Below, piece after piece: positions 18,934 through 28,132 of a stretch of 64,000 nt of DNA. This DNA comes from an uncultured Lachnospiraceae bacterium (GTDB lineage: Bacteria > Bacillota > Clostridia > Lachnospirales > Lachnospiraceae): the NCBI GenBank assembly GCA_910579865.1, contig CAJTXA010000001.1, positions 1 to 64,000 on the forward strand, given 5' to 3'. The notes beneath the pieces were generated by a model. It had not been told where the DNA came from and did no database searches. It saw only the letters and a program-made list of their open reading frames with translations. Each line of letters starts with the position of its first letter. Position 1 is the first letter of the stretch. A program made the translations under genes and the position numbers.

Positions 18934-19777
18934 TAATAGAAAGAAAAGCTGCCAAATTTCCTCGTCTTCCTTGCGTGGCTCGATGGGAAAACAGATACTT
19001 TGAATTACAGCAAGTACAAAAATCGCCTGCAAAAAGATGTTCTTTTAAAACACCATTTTGCAAAAGAATCTTCTGATTCGCTTTTTGCAAATCCAACTGG
19101 TATTTTCCATTTTCCTTTTTTTGAATAATCCCATCAAAATCCCAGCCATCCATTTCTTTTTGAAATTCACAAATTACTTCTTCTCCTACTTCATAACAAT
19201 CTCCACAAATACAAGGCCCGATTCCAACCAAAAGCTGTTCTGGTTTTGTCCCAAATGTATCTTTCATTGCTTGAATTGTTTCTTTTCCTATCTGTGCTAC
19301 TGTTCCTCTCCATCCCGAATGAGAAAGTGCGATTGCCCGATGAATTGGATCGGCAAAATAAAGTGGCACACAGTCTGCAAATGTAGCCACTAATGTTACT
19401 CCAGGCTGATTTGTCATAAGCCCATCATATCCTTTTAAAGAAGCAGGACGTACAACGCCTTCTCCATAATCTTGTTCTGTCACCAAATGCACTTGATTTC
19501 CATGTACTAATTGACTGCGCACAAAACGTTGTACATCCATCCCTAATACCGCAGCAATTCGTTTATAATTTTCTCTTACATTCTCTTCTTTATCCTCTGC
19601 ATCTTCTCGAAAATTCATACTTGCATAGATTCCCTCACTTACGCCGCCCATCCGTGTAGAAAAGCAATGAGCCAGCCAAGTCTGCTTCTCTAAAATGGGA
19701 AACGTCAGATATACCAGCTCTTTTCTTTGCTTTATATCTAAAACCTTAACTCCCTCTTGTCTTCTCTTCCAATCCAT
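18929..19777 (-). CDS. pgeF: PgeF/YlmD laccase-domain protein (peptidoglycan editing factor)
   Basis: 282 residues of the multi-copper polyphenol oxidoreductase-like (DUF152) family. Signature residues: VATFADCVPLYF, HSGWRGTV, GIGPCICGDCYEVGEEV and the C-terminal FCTCC. Members act as purine nucleoside phosphorylases/adenosine deaminases or as editing factors that remove mis-incorporated L-Ser in muropeptides. The ATG directly follows the yraN stop with GGAGGAATATAG as ribosome site. Confidence 0.9.
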   Translation of the reverse strand: MDWKRRQEGVKVLDIKQRKELVYLTFPILEKQTWLAHCFSTRMGGVSEGIYASMNFREDAEDKEENVRENYKRIAAVLGMDVQRFVRSQLVHGNQVHLVTEQDYGEGVVRPASLKGYDGLMTNQPGVTLVATFADCVPLYFADPIHRAIALSHSGWRGTVAQIGKETIQAMKDTFGTKPEQLLVGIGPCICGDCYEVGEEVICEFQKEMDGWDFDGIIQKKENGKYQLDLQKANQKILLQNGVLKEHLFAGDFCTCCNSKYLFSHRATQGRRGNLAAFLSII

Positions 19778-20131
19778 CTATATTCCTCCAAACGCATTGC
19801 GAATTAAAAAAATCTCTTCTCCTAAAATTGCCACTACATCAAAACGGCAAGATACCTCTTTTCCATAATAAAAACAATGAAGATAATACCCTGCTGCTTG
19901 ATAAATTCTCTTTTGTTTCCTTTGATCCACTGCTTCCAAAGGATTCCCCAAAGCTACTGTTCTTCGATATTTCACCTCCACAAATACCAGATATTCGTTC
20001 TCTTTTGCAATTAAATCAATCTCTCCACTTTGACATCGAAAATTCTTTTCTAAAATCTGATAGCCTTGTGCTTTCAAATACTCTGCCGCCTTTTGCTCAT
20101 ACCAACTTCCTATTCTACGACAATTTTTCAT
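19778..20131 (-). CDS. YraN-family (UPF0102) putative endonuclease
   Basis: 117 residues with a restriction-endonuclease-like core: GSWYEQKAAEYLKAQGY at the N-terminus and the GEIDLIAKE ... VFVEVKYR catalytic-type motif in the middle. The family is widespread with uncertain function. Located between ylqH-like and pgeF genes, as in many clostridia; it runs directly into pgeF. Confidence 0.9.
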   Translation of the reverse strand: MKNCRRIGSWYEQKAAEYLKAQGYQILEKNFRCQSGEIDLIAKENEYLVFVEVKYRRTVALGNPLEAVDQRKQKRIYQAAGYYLHCFYYGKEVSCRFDVVAILGEEIFLIRNAFGGI

Positions 20132-20151
20132 GTTGTTCCCTATTATTTCTT

Positions 20152-20451
20152 TTATTTTTTATGCATCTTACTTTTTAATTTATCCATATCATCTACAAAC
20201 ACCAAAATCTCTGCTACAACCTCATATAATTCAGGAGGAATCGTATCTCCAATCTCCAATTTTGCCAGTGTTTTAGCCAGCTTCTCATCCTGATAGACTG
20301 GAACATCTGCTTCCTTTGCTGTTTCTAATATTTTCTCTGCCAAAGCACCTTTTCCAGTTGCTAAAATACGAGGGGCGGTATCTCCTGGATCATAAGCCAG
20401 CGCAATCGCTTGTTTTGGTTTCTCACTTGAATTTTGTTTCTTTTTTTCCAT
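20152..20451 (-). CDS. FlhB C-terminal-domain-like protein (YlqH type)
   Basis: 99 residues matching the cytoplasmic domain of flagellar export protein FlhB (AIALAYDPGDTAPRILATGKG ... ADVPVYQDEKLAKTLAKLEIGDTIP) without membrane segments. The autocleavage NPTH motif of FlhB is replaced by DPGD, so self-cleavage is not expected. In Bacillus the equivalent ylqH follows ylqG, as here; it may modulate flagellar export specificity. Confidence 0.88.
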   Translation of the reverse strand: MEKKKQNSSEKPKQAIALAYDPGDTAPRILATGKGALAEKILETAKEADVPVYQDEKLAKTLAKLEIGDTIPPELYEVVAEILVFVDDMDKLKSKMHKK

Positions 20452-20474
20452 TTTGCACCATCCTTATTCCATGA

Positions 20475-22103
20475 TTAAGCACGTACATCAAAAGAAAACC
20501 TAGTTAATTTCATTGTCTTCTTATCCCGATTGACAATATCCCGAAAGAAATCCATATTGGTTTCTTTCTGTGTTTTCCCTGTAGCCTCCTTTGTTTCCTT
20601 TTTTAACTGCATCGTACTATTCATTTGATACCCTTTACGAGCAAGACGTTCATTTAATTCTTCAATATGTTCTCCAATAAAGTCTAACATCTCTTCTGAT
20701 TCCAATGTAAAATCTGTATTCACCTTTAGATCTGTCATACGAATAAAAACATCTAATTTTCCAAGCGAGTCTAACTCCAAATGAAGCAGTGCCGTTAATT
20801 CTTCCCCCTTCTTTCGAAGAAGGTTTTTCTTTGTATAGACATATAAATCTCCATGTGCATTTTCTTCTGTAAATTTCAATGGAAGCTGCACATAATTTAA
20901 CATTTCATTCATAGCTCCCATAAATTTTACATTTCCATTGATCTCAGATGTTGCTTTTGCAAAAGAACTTTCTCCTTTTCCATACTCCTCCATTATCTTC
21001 TGCGCTTTTTCTGTACGTTCCATTAACTTTTGATAAAAATTTGAAATCGCCCTTTCCTCCTCTAACATCCGAGGATCAAAAAGCATTTTATCTTCCAAAG
21101 CAGAACGAAGCAATGTGCGAAAACCATCATTTTGAAAAAAACGTCCTAGATGTTCCTTTGACATAGATTTTTGCGCTACCATAGTTTGTATCTTTTTTAA
21201 AATCTCTTCTGGTGCACTATCTTCTGCTTCGATCAACTGCAATAATTCTTGTTGTTTTGGATCTTCTGTTCTCTCTATTGTATCTGTCCATTCAAGTTCT
21301 TCTGATTCCTCCCCTAATAGGATCAGCAATTCTTGCTTTTGTTCTTCCGACAATGGATTGCTAAATTCTTTTCCTTTTTCTACTGTAGTAAGCTCTAATG
21401 CATCCATAACATCGCCCCAAAGCATAATGGCATCCTCTGTATCCTCTCCTGCCATTTCCGAAAATAATTCCACCATTGTATCTGGCATAGCAGAAGTTTG
21501 TTCTAAGATTTGATATTCATTATTTTTATAATTTCCATATTGTGTAACCATTTCTTCATTCAAAGGGATCTGATACTTCTCTAATCCAACAATCGTATCT
21601 GCATCTGCCTTTGGAAAAAGAGCAAGCTCTTTTGCATATTTTTGTACAGTCTGTGCATCGATTGGAATTTGTTCCTTCATCATACTTTTTATCAATTCTA
21701 AATTTCGTTCATTTACTTCTATACCTGCTTCTCCAAGTATTTTTGCTAAAACCAAATTTCCAGCTTGCTCCATTGAAGTTCGATCCTTTGGCACTAATAC
21801 AATCTGCTTTCCATCATTTGACTTTACAGTAAACATTGCCCTTTGTCCAATTACATATTCAAAGTTTTCTGTTAGTCGTGCTGTAACACTTTGATTATTA
21901 CTCAGCATAATTTCAACAAGAGAGCCCCGAATATCCGTAATATTCCCAGCTACAATCTGTCCAGGCATTACCCCAAACAGTTTTCCCTGCTGTACTCCTT
22001 CCTTTCCAACAGCAGCAGTTTGATTTTGTGTATTTGTCGCCCCTGTATCTGGCTTTGGATTTTTCAATGACTGTACTGTATTATAAATTTTTTGAATATC
22101 CAT
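20475..22103 (-). CDS. FliK-like/YlqG-type protein of unknown function
   Basis: 542 residues, acidic and low in aromatics. The central and C-terminal parts contain a FliK (hook-length control) C-terminal-like region (LPLKFTEENAHGDLYVYTKKN ... LHLELDSLGKLDVFIRMTD). The N-terminal part is Q/T-rich with an OB-like stretch (GQIVAGNITDIRGSLVEIML). Position upstream of the FlhB-like gene equals B. subtilis ylqG. A link to flagellar export is inferred from the FliK resemblance and the pairing with an FlhB fragment. Confidence 0.78.
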   Translation of the reverse strand: MDIQKIYNTVQSLKNPKPDTGATNTQNQTAAVGKEGVQQGKLFGVMPGQIVAGNITDIRGSLVEIMLSNNQSVTARLTENFEYVIGQRAMFTVKSNDGKQIVLVPKDRTSMEQAGNLVLAKILGEAGIEVNERNLELIKSMMKEQIPIDAQTVQKYAKELALFPKADADTIVGLEKYQIPLNEEMVTQYGNYKNNEYQILEQTSAMPDTMVELFSEMAGEDTEDAIMLWGDVMDALELTTVEKGKEFSNPLSEEQKQELLILLGEESEELEWTDTIERTEDPKQQELLQLIEAEDSAPEEILKKIQTMVAQKSMSKEHLGRFFQNDGFRTLLRSALEDKMLFDPRMLEEERAISNFYQKLMERTEKAQKIMEEYGKGESSFAKATSEINGNVKFMGAMNEMLNYVQLPLKFTEENAHGDLYVYTKKNLLRKKGEELTALLHLELDSLGKLDVFIRMTDLKVNTDFTLESEEMLDFIGEHIEELNERLARKGYQMNSTMQLKKETKEATGKTQKETNMDFFRDIVNRDKKTMKLTRFSFDVRA

Positions 22104-22223
22104 CTTTTACGCCCCCGTTATTGAACACTTATAAAACTTTTATGTTTTATTTCTACTTTTTTATGTATACTGTTATCTATAAAATTCCTATTCAACTGCA
22201 ATTACAAAGATATAAACGTTTGC

Positions 22224-22994
22224 TTATATCTCATCTTTTACAATATTTTTTAAAAATGTCTTTCGATGAATCGGAGAAACTCCATATTTTTGAATTGCTT
22301 CTATATGCGCTTTTGCTCCATACCCCTTATGTTTTGCAAATCCATACTTTGGATAAAGTTTATCATACTCTACCATAACCCGATCACGAGTCACCTTAGC
22401 AATCACACTTGCTGCCGCAATCGAAAGAGATTTTGCATCACCCTTTACAATCGGTACTTGACGAATGGAAATCTGAGGAATGGTAACTGCGTCATTTAGT
22501 AAAAGATCGGGGGAAACAGAAAGTCCTGCCACTGCTTGTTGCATGGCTTCAAAAGTTGCTTGAAGAATATTAATCTGATCAATCCTTTTCTGTGAAACAA
22601 TCCCCACTCCAACACTAACTGCTTTATCCATAATCTCCTCATACAATTCTTCTCGCTGTCGTTCAGAAAGCTGTTTGGAATCATTTAAATATAGAATCTT
22701 TAAATTTTTAGGCAAAATTACAGCTCCTGCCACAACAGGGCCAGCCAAAGGGCCCCTGCCTGCTTCATCAATCCCACAAATTGCTGAATAATTTGCATAC
22801 TGTTTCTCAAAAATTAGCATCTCTTCCAAACGTTTTAATTCGTTTTGATACTTCTCATATTTTTTATCGAATTGTTTCACTAGTTTCATAACACCAGTTC
22901 GGCTATCTTTCCGATAAATTGCAAGTGTTTGTGGCAAGTCTATCATATCCGTCTTTTCTAATTTTTCTTTAATCTCTCCAATCTTCTGTTCCAT
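22224..22994 (-). CDS. rnhB: Ribonuclease HII
   Basis: 256 residues. Catalytic core GIDEAGRGPLAGPVVAGAV near residues 73-91, LNDSKQLSERQREELY, NDAVTIP and KVTRDRVMVEYDKLYPKYGFAKHKGYGA. An N-terminal extension of about 70 residues is typical of Firmicute RNase HII. It removes RNA from RNA/DNA hybrids and misincorporated ribonucleotides. Next to rbgA as in Bacillus. Confidence 0.95.
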   Translation of the reverse strand: MEQKIGEIKEKLEKTDMIDLPQTLAIYRKDSRTGVMKLVKQFDKKYEKYQNELKRLEEMLIFEKQYANYSAICGIDEAGRGPLAGPVVAGAVILPKNLKILYLNDSKQLSERQREELYEEIMDKAVSVGVGIVSQKRIDQINILQATFEAMQQAVAGLSVSPDLLLNDAVTIPQISIRQVPIVKGDAKSLSIAAASVIAKVTRDRVMVEYDKLYPKYGFAKHKGYGAKAHIEAIQKYGVSPIHRKTFLKNIVKDEI

Positions 22995-23029
22995 TTTGCA
23001 AATTCCTCCCCTTTTATTGGTATATTTTT

Positions 23030-23872
23030 CTAAGGAAACTCTAATGTAATTCTTCCAATCTTTCCATTTCGAAATTCTTCCATCAAAAGCATCGCTGCTT
23101 TATCTAAATCATATTCCCCTCCTTTTGATAAGCAAGCACGGCTCTTTGCAATTTGATATAAAATCTCTTCTGCTTTTTTTGTTTCTTCAATTCCCTCATA
23201 TCTTTTTTCCAAAATTCCCGTATAATGTGTTGTTAAAATAGAAATAAGTTCAAAAGCCATTTCTGTTCTATTTAAAATCTCATCCCGAATCGATCCTATT
23301 AGTGCCAAACGTAATCCAACTGCTGGATCTTCAAATTTAGGCCAAAGGATTCCTGGGGTATCTAATAATTCTACATTTTTATTTAATCGAATCCATTGTT
23401 TCCCTTTTGTTACACCTGGCTTATTTCCTGTTTTTGTACAAGCTTTTCCAGCAAATGTATTGATAAAAGTAGATTTTCCTACATTTGGAATCCCTACTAC
23501 CATTGCCCGTACAGGACGATTTAAAATTCCTCTTTTTCGATCTCGTTCTATCTTTTCCTTACATGCTTTTTGTATCACACCTTGAATAATTTTTACACTA
23601 GCGTTCGATTTCGCATTTATCTTTACTACATGGTAGCCCTTTTCTTGAAAATAGTTTTCCCATGCTAGATTATAACTTTCTGAAGCCAAATCCGATTTAT
23701 TTAATAAAATCAACCGAGCTTTATTTTTTCCCAATTCATCAATATCTGGATTTCGGCTACTAAGAGGTATTCTTGCATCTACTAGCTCAATTACCAAATC
23801 AATTAATTTCATATCTTCCTGCATTGCTCGTTTTGCTTTTGTCATATGACCAGGATACCACTGTACATTCAT
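23030..23872 (-). CDS. rbgA: Ribosome biogenesis GTPase RbgA (YlqF)
   Basis: 280 residues, circularly permuted GTPase: the G4 motif NKSD near residue 58 precedes G1 (GIPNVGKST near 127) and G3 (DTPGILWP near 173). The N-terminus NVQWYPGHMTKAKR is diagnostic. Needed for late 50S assembly. Sits between lepB and rnhB in the conserved order. Confidence 0.95.
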   Translation of the reverse strand: MNVQWYPGHMTKAKRAMQEDMKLIDLVIELVDARIPLSSRNPDIDELGKNKARLILLNKSDLASESYNLAWENYFQEKGYHVVKINAKSNASVKIIQGVIQKACKEKIERDRKRGILNRPVRAMVVGIPNVGKSTFINTFAGKACTKTGNKPGVTKGKQWIRLNKNVELLDTPGILWPKFEDPAVGLRLALIGSIRDEILNRTEMAFELISILTTHYTGILEKRYEGIEETKKAEEILYQIAKSRACLSKGGEYDLDKAAMLLMEEFRNGKIGRITLEFP

Positions 23873-23919
23873 ATTCTATCACCAATTCTTTCTAATGAAA
23901 AGTTATCTTTTTTTCATAA

Positions 23920-24474
23920 TTATTTTATTAGTCCAACTTCATCTAATGTTGTTACCAATAGCCAAGCCTTTCCAATAATATTTCCTCGTTTTACATTTCC
24001 AACTGTCTCAAATCGGCTGTCCTCACTGTTATTTCGATTATCCCCTAAAAGAAAATATTCATCTTCTCCAAGTGTAATCTCCTTTGCAGCAATTCCAGGA
24101 TTTAAAATAAGATCTGTCTCTATCTCTTCTTGCAAATATACACCATTAATCATAACTCGCCCATCTTTAATACAAATTGTTTCCCCAGGAAGTCCAATAA
24201 TTCGTTTTAAAAAATATTTCTCCTCTTCCCCATTTTGAAAAATTACAATATCAAACCGTTCTGGATCTGAAAAATGATAGCTCAATTTATCAATTAAAAT
24301 CCGTTCCTCATTTGATAGTATCGGAGCCATAGAATATCCCGTTACTGTCATCTGTTCCCCCATATAAATTGTTAAAAACGCAGCAATCCCCACTACAACA
24401 ATAATATCCAAAATCCACCGCATCAAATCATATAAAATACGGCGTTCCTCGACACCTTTTCTTCGCACTGCCAT
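23920..24474 (-). CDS. lepB: Signal peptidase I
   Basis: 184 residues with one N-terminal membrane anchor (WILDIIVVVGIAAFLTIYM). Catalytic Ser in GYSMAPIL, catalytic Lys in YFLKRIIGLPGE, and the C-terminal box DNRNNSEDSR. It cleaves Sec/Tat signal peptides outside the membrane. An upstream in-frame ATG (24570) would add 32 residues spanning a perfect-looking hairpin and would be atypical; the ATG at 24474 follows GGAAGGAATTAAG and gives the normal length. Confidence 0.92.
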   Translation of the reverse strand: MAVRRKGVEERRILYDLMRWILDIIVVVGIAAFLTIYMGEQMTVTGYSMAPILSNEERILIDKLSYHFSDPERFDIVIFQNGEEEKYFLKRIIGLPGETICIKDGRVMINGVYLQEEIETDLILNPGIAAKEITLGEDEYFLLGDNRNNSEDSRFETVGNVKRGNIIGKAWLLVTTLDEVGLIK

Positions 24475-24513
24475 CTTAATTCCTTCCCATTCCTGCCCCA
24501 TAAATCTGAAATA

Positions 24514-24540
24514 GGGGCAAGTACAAGATGTATTTGCCCC
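24514..24540 (-). terminator. Hairpin between rplS and lepB
   Basis: GGGGCAAaTAC ... GTACtTGCCCC pairs around a short loop on the minus strand, followed by TATTTC. The T tract is poor, so it may be an attenuator or an RNA-processing site that lowers lepB expression relative to rplS. Confidence 0.45.
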
Positions 24541-24579
24541 TAACTCTGAGAAAACGCTATTGTTTTCCATTTCTTTGGA

Positions 24580-24927
24580 TTATTTTACTAATTCCTTAAC
24601 TTTTGCTCTCTTACCAACTCTGCCTCTTAAGTAGTTTAATTTTGCACGTCTTACTTTACCATGTCTTACGACTTCTACCTTATCTACAATAGGAGAATGA
24701 AGTGGCCATGTCTTTTCTACACCAATTCCATTCGAATTTTTTCGAACGGTAAATGTCTCACGAATTCCGCCATTTTGTCTTTTTAATACGGTTCCTTCAA
24801 ATATCTGAATTCTCTCACGAGTTCCTTCAATTACTTTTGCATATACTTTTACCGTATCACCTACACGAAACTGTGGAACTTCCTTTTTTAACTGTGCTGA
24901 TTCAATACTTTTAATAATCTCGTTCAT
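24580..24927 (-). CDS. rplS: 50S ribosomal protein L19
   Basis: 115 residues, standard length. Signature segments FRVGDTVKVYAKVIEGTRER, FEGTVLKRQ and KVEVVRHGKVRRAKLNYLR. Ribosome site TTGAGGAGGCACAA. It has its own promoter and leader, so expression can differ from trmD. Confidence 0.98.
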   Translation of the reverse strand: MNEIIKSIESAQLKKEVPQFRVGDTVKVYAKVIEGTRERIQIFEGTVLKRQNGGIRETFTVRKNSNGIGVEKTWPLHSPIVDKVEVVRHGKVRRAKLNYLRGRVGKRAKVKELVK

Positions 24928-25025
24928 TTGTGCCTCCTCAATATTTGGACATTCTTAATGCTTCTATTGGAATCCACTGACTCTTACTGCAACAGAGGAA
25001 TATCTCATTTTCTCACAACGTGAGC

Positions 25026-25054
25026 ATTATAGCATATATTTCCTTTTTGTGCAA
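25026..25054 (-). promoter_or_regulatory. SigA-type promoter of rplS, with a leader of about 95 nt
   Basis: On the minus strand TTGCAC, 17 bp, TATAAT. The untranslated leader from about 25018 to 24928 contains paired segments (for example CTCACGTTGTGAG) and could be an autoregulatory ribosomal-protein leader, which I cannot confirm. Confidence 0.75.
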
Positions 25055-25081
25055 GTTCTTTTTTTGTTTTCTTCTCTCTTT

Positions 25082-26644
25082 TTACATAAGAGGAGCTACA
25101 ATCCGTAGAACTTGTCCTGTATATTTTTTTAAAATTCCATAGCGTTTACAATCTTCGATTGTAATTCTCTGACAGCTTTGCAACGTATATTGATAATCTT
25201 CTTCCATTTTTTCAATTACAGGATTTTGGTACAAGAAAGCCGCACATTCAAAATGCAGATAAAGACTGCGAAAATCCAAATTAATGGTTCCAACTACTGC
25301 CTTCTCCCCATCACTAATAAACTCTTTTGCGTGTACAAATCCTGGTGTATATTCAAAAATATTTACTCCTGCCTCTAAAAGTTCCTGATAATAGCTGCGA
25401 GCCAACAAATATGCATATTTTTTATCTGGAATATGGGGCATGATAATCACTACTTCTATTCCACTTTTGGCTGCATACTTTAAAGCATTTAACATTCGAT
25501 TATCCAAAATCAAATATGGTGTCATAATATGCACATAGTGTTTTGCATGTTGCAGCAGATCCAGATAAACCTGCTCTCCCACATTTTCCTTGTCCAAAGG
25601 ACTGTCTCCATAAGGAAGTACAAATCCAAGCTCTGTCTCTACTTTTTTCTGATAAGGAAATAAATATTTTTCATATTCTTCTTTTTTTTGTGTATCCAAA
25701 TTCCACATCTGTAAAAACATAATTGTAAAATTATTTACAGCCTCTCCTGTTAGCATAATCGCTGTATCTTTCCAATGTCCAAACCGCTTTTTCTGATTAA
25801 TATACTCATCTGCTAAATTTACCCCTCCAGTAAATGCCACTTTTCCATCAATCACTAAAATCTTCCGATGATCTCGATTATTTTGATGTGTTGAAAGCAA
25901 TGGTTTTATTGGAGAAAACATCTTACATTGAATTCCCTTTTTTTCTACTTCTTTGGGATAAGAATAAGGCATTAATGCTAATGTACACATACCATCATAT
26001 AGAAAACGGACTTCTACTCCTTCCTTTGCCTTTTCTTCCAAAATATCTAAAATCGAATCCAACATAATCCCATGTTCAATAATAAAATACTCTAAAAAGA
26101 TAAATTTCTTTGCCTTTTTTAGTTGTATTTTCATCTCTTCAAATTTATCCTCTCCTAATGGAAAGAACTTTACTTTTGTATTTTGCTGAATAGGATAACC
26201 AGCATAACGATTCATATAAAAAACCAAATGAGAAAGTTCTTCATTTTCTTTTTTTAAACGTTCAAATACTTCTTCTCTTTGTTTCGTATACACTGCCGTT
26301 TCACGAATCTTTTGGCACAATTTATAATGAATCATTTTTGTCCCAAATTGAAATTGTACAAACAGATAAAATAAAGAACCAAAAATTGGAATCACTAAGA
26401 CTGGAATTAACCAACTAATCTGAAAGCTAGGATCCGTTTTTTCATTTAAAATAGCAATCATTACCACTACAGAAATAAAAGAAAATCCACCATAAAAAAG
26501 AACGGTATATTTTCTTAACCAAACAAATACCCCTAACAAAATAATTATTTGAACTAATAATAAAGTAATAACAATCATTGTTCTTCCATAAATAATTCTT
26601 TTTAATCTTTTTACATTTCGCATTTTTCCATCTTCTACTTTCAT
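25082..26644 (-). CDS. cls: Cardiolipin synthase (phospholipase D superfamily)
   Basis: About 520 residues. Two N-terminal membrane helices (IVITLLLVQIIILLGVFVWL; GGFSFISVVVMIAIL) plus a third hydrophobic stretch, then two PLD motifs: HRKILVIDGKVAFTGGVNLADEY and HAKEFISDGEKAVVGTINLDFRS. It condenses two phosphatidylglycerols to cardiolipin. I place the start near ATG 26644, 13 bp after the upstream stop; a GTG at 26674 would overlap that gene and lacks a ribosome site. Together with the MBL gene it interrupts the usual trmD-rplS adjacency. Confidence 0.92.
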   Translation of the reverse strand: MKVEDGKMRNVKRLKRIIYGRTMIVITLLLVQIIILLGVFVWLRKYTVLFYGGFSFISVVVMIAILNEKTDPSFQISWLIPVLVIPIFGSLFYLFVQFQFGTKMIHYKLCQKIRETAVYTKQREEVFERLKKENEELSHLVFYMNRYAGYPIQQNTKVKFFPLGEDKFEEMKIQLKKAKKFIFLEYFIIEHGIMLDSILDILEEKAKEGVEVRFLYDGMCTLALMPYSYPKEVEKKGIQCKMFSPIKPLLSTHQNNRDHRKILVIDGKVAFTGGVNLADEYINQKKRFGHWKDTAIMLTGEAVNNFTIMFLQMWNLDTQKKEEYEKYLFPYQKKVETELGFVLPYGDSPLDKENVGEQVYLDLLQHAKHYVHIMTPYLILDNRMLNALKYAAKSGIEVVIIMPHIPDKKYAYLLARSYYQELLEAGVNIFEYTPGFVHAKEFISDGEKAVVGTINLDFRSLYLHFECAAFLYQNPVIEKMEEDYQYTLQSCQRITIEDCKRYGILKKYTGQVLRIVAPLM

Positions 26645-26657
26645 AACAAAAACAATC

Positions 26658-27287
26658 TCAAATATATAATTCACATTGTATATCTAAAGCAAGCAATTCC
26701 CGAAATCGTATTCCATCTTCCTTCTTCCCAATAATACTGCCATAATGCACAGGAATGACTATCTTAGGTCGAATCAAATTTGCTAATTCTGCTGCCTTTT
26801 TATAATTCATCGTATAAATTCCCCCAATTGGAAGAAACGCAACCTCACATTGTACCTCTTTTATTTCCTGTATTAGATCGGTATCTCCTGCAATATAATA
26901 TCGTACCTTTTGTATTTCTAAAATATATCCAACCCCTCCATAGCTTTTAGGATGAAAAGGTTTTATAATATTATAACTAGGAACTGTTGTAAAAGTTATT
27001 TCATCCACTTGATAGGATTGTCCTGGTTTTACATAAAAAATATGTTCTTCTAAAAAATTCAATCGTTTTGTATCTTTTCTCATCTTTTCTGGCAATATAA
27101 TCTTTGTATCTTTCTTAGCAATTCTTCCAATATCCTCCAAAGAAAAATGATCATAATGATTATGTGTAATAAAAATTAGGTCGGCATCTTTCCATTCCTG
27201 ATCAATTCGAAATGGATCAAAATAAATCACTTTCCCTTTTTCCATTCGTATACTATTTTGCGTAAAAACATTGATACCATCTATCAT
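26658..27287 (-). CDS. MBL-fold metal-dependent hydrolase (UlaG/UPF0173-like)
   Basis: 209 residues. Metal motif THNHYDHFSLEDIGRI near residue 41, AGDTDLI near 130 and the terminal PVHYGSIIGKKEDG with its His. Small UlaG-like MBL proteins act on diverse phosphoesters or lactones; substrate unknown. The ATG at 27287 follows AGGAGAAAAGGA; an upstream ATG would extend through that site. Between trmD and cls. Confidence 0.85.
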   Translation of the reverse strand: MIDGINVFTQNSIRMEKGKVIYFDPFRIDQEWKDADLIFITHNHYDHFSLEDIGRIAKKDTKIILPEKMRKDTKRLNFLEEHIFYVKPGQSYQVDEITFTTVPSYNIIKPFHPKSYGGVGYILEIQKVRYYIAGDTDLIQEIKEVQCEVAFLPIGGIYTMNYKKAAELANLIRPKIVIPVHYGSIIGKKEDGIRFRELLALDIQCELYI

Positions 27288-27365
27288 TCCTTTTCTCCTA
27301 ACCGATTGCAACCCATTCTTTTCCATTTCCGTTTTTTTAAAAACATTTTTTATCCCTTTTTGTTC

Positions 27366-28115
27366 TCATTCATCTTTTTTCTTTTTTATTTTTAACTCTT
27401 CTAAAAACTTTTGCTCCTTTTCTGTCAGACATGCCTGTTCCAACAAATCTGGTCTTCGCTCCAATGTACGTATAATCGCTTGCTCCCGTCGCCATTTTTC
27501 AATATTTGCATGATGCCCAGAAAGTAAAATCTCAGGGACACGTTTTCCCATATATTCCTCTGGTCTGGTGTATTGTGGATACTCCAATAAATTATCATGA
27601 AATGATTCAAATTCTGCTGAAACATCATTGTTTAATACACCAGGCACCAATCTAGAAATTGCATCAATTGTTACCATAGCCGGAAGTTCTCCTCCTGTCA
27701 AAACATAATCCCCAATCGAAAGCGTGTCGGTTACGATTAACTCCAAAGCTCGCTCATCAATTCCTTCATAATGCCCACATAAAAATATTAATTCTTCCTC
27801 CTGTGAAAATTCTCTCACCATTTTCTGAGAAAGGACACTTCCTTGTGGTGTCATATAGATTACACGCACTTTTTTACCAATCCGTTCCTTTAAAGCCCGA
27901 TATGCCTGATAAACAGGTGCTGCCTGCATAACCATGCCAGCACCCCCTCCATAGGGATAATCATCAACTCGAAAATGTTTATCCTTTGAATATTCTCGAA
28001 TGTCAATCGCTTCAATTGAAATGTAACCCCGTTCTACTGCTCTTCCAATTATACTGGTATGCAGTCCCTGTATTATCATATCTGGAAATAACGTTAAAAT
28101 ATAAAATTTTATCAT
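27366..28115 (-). CDS. trmD: tRNA (guanine-N1)-methyltransferase TrmD
   Basis: 249 residues, SPOUT knot enzyme making m1G37. N-terminus MIKFYILTLFPDM, then the SAM-knot segments LCGHYEGIDERALE and SIGDYVLTGGELPAM, and the conserved VPGVLNNDVSAEFESF. The ATG at 28115 matches the family start; a longer frame would overlap rimM. The acidic, Lys-rich C-terminal tail is slightly longer than usual. Confidence 0.96.
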   Translation of the reverse strand: MIKFYILTLFPDMIIQGLHTSIIGRAVERGYISIEAIDIREYSKDKHFRVDDYPYGGGAGMVMQAAPVYQAYRALKERIGKKVRVIYMTPQGSVLSQKMVREFSQEEELIFLCGHYEGIDERALELIVTDTLSIGDYVLTGGELPAMVTIDAISRLVPGVLNNDVSAEFESFHDNLLEYPQYTRPEEYMGKRVPEILLSGHHANIEKWRREQAIIRTLERRPDLLEQACLTEKEQKFLEELKIKKKKDE

Positions 28116-28132
28116 ATCATATGCCTTACTTT

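Noticed and set aside
24475..24570. N-terminal extension of signal peptidase I
   Set aside because: It covers a hairpin, has no ribosome site and gives an atypical length; the internal ATG is well supported.
24928..25018. Named ribosomal-protein leader RNA before rplS
   Set aside because: A structured leader is likely, but I cannot match it to a known family without a covariance model; only the promoter is annotated.
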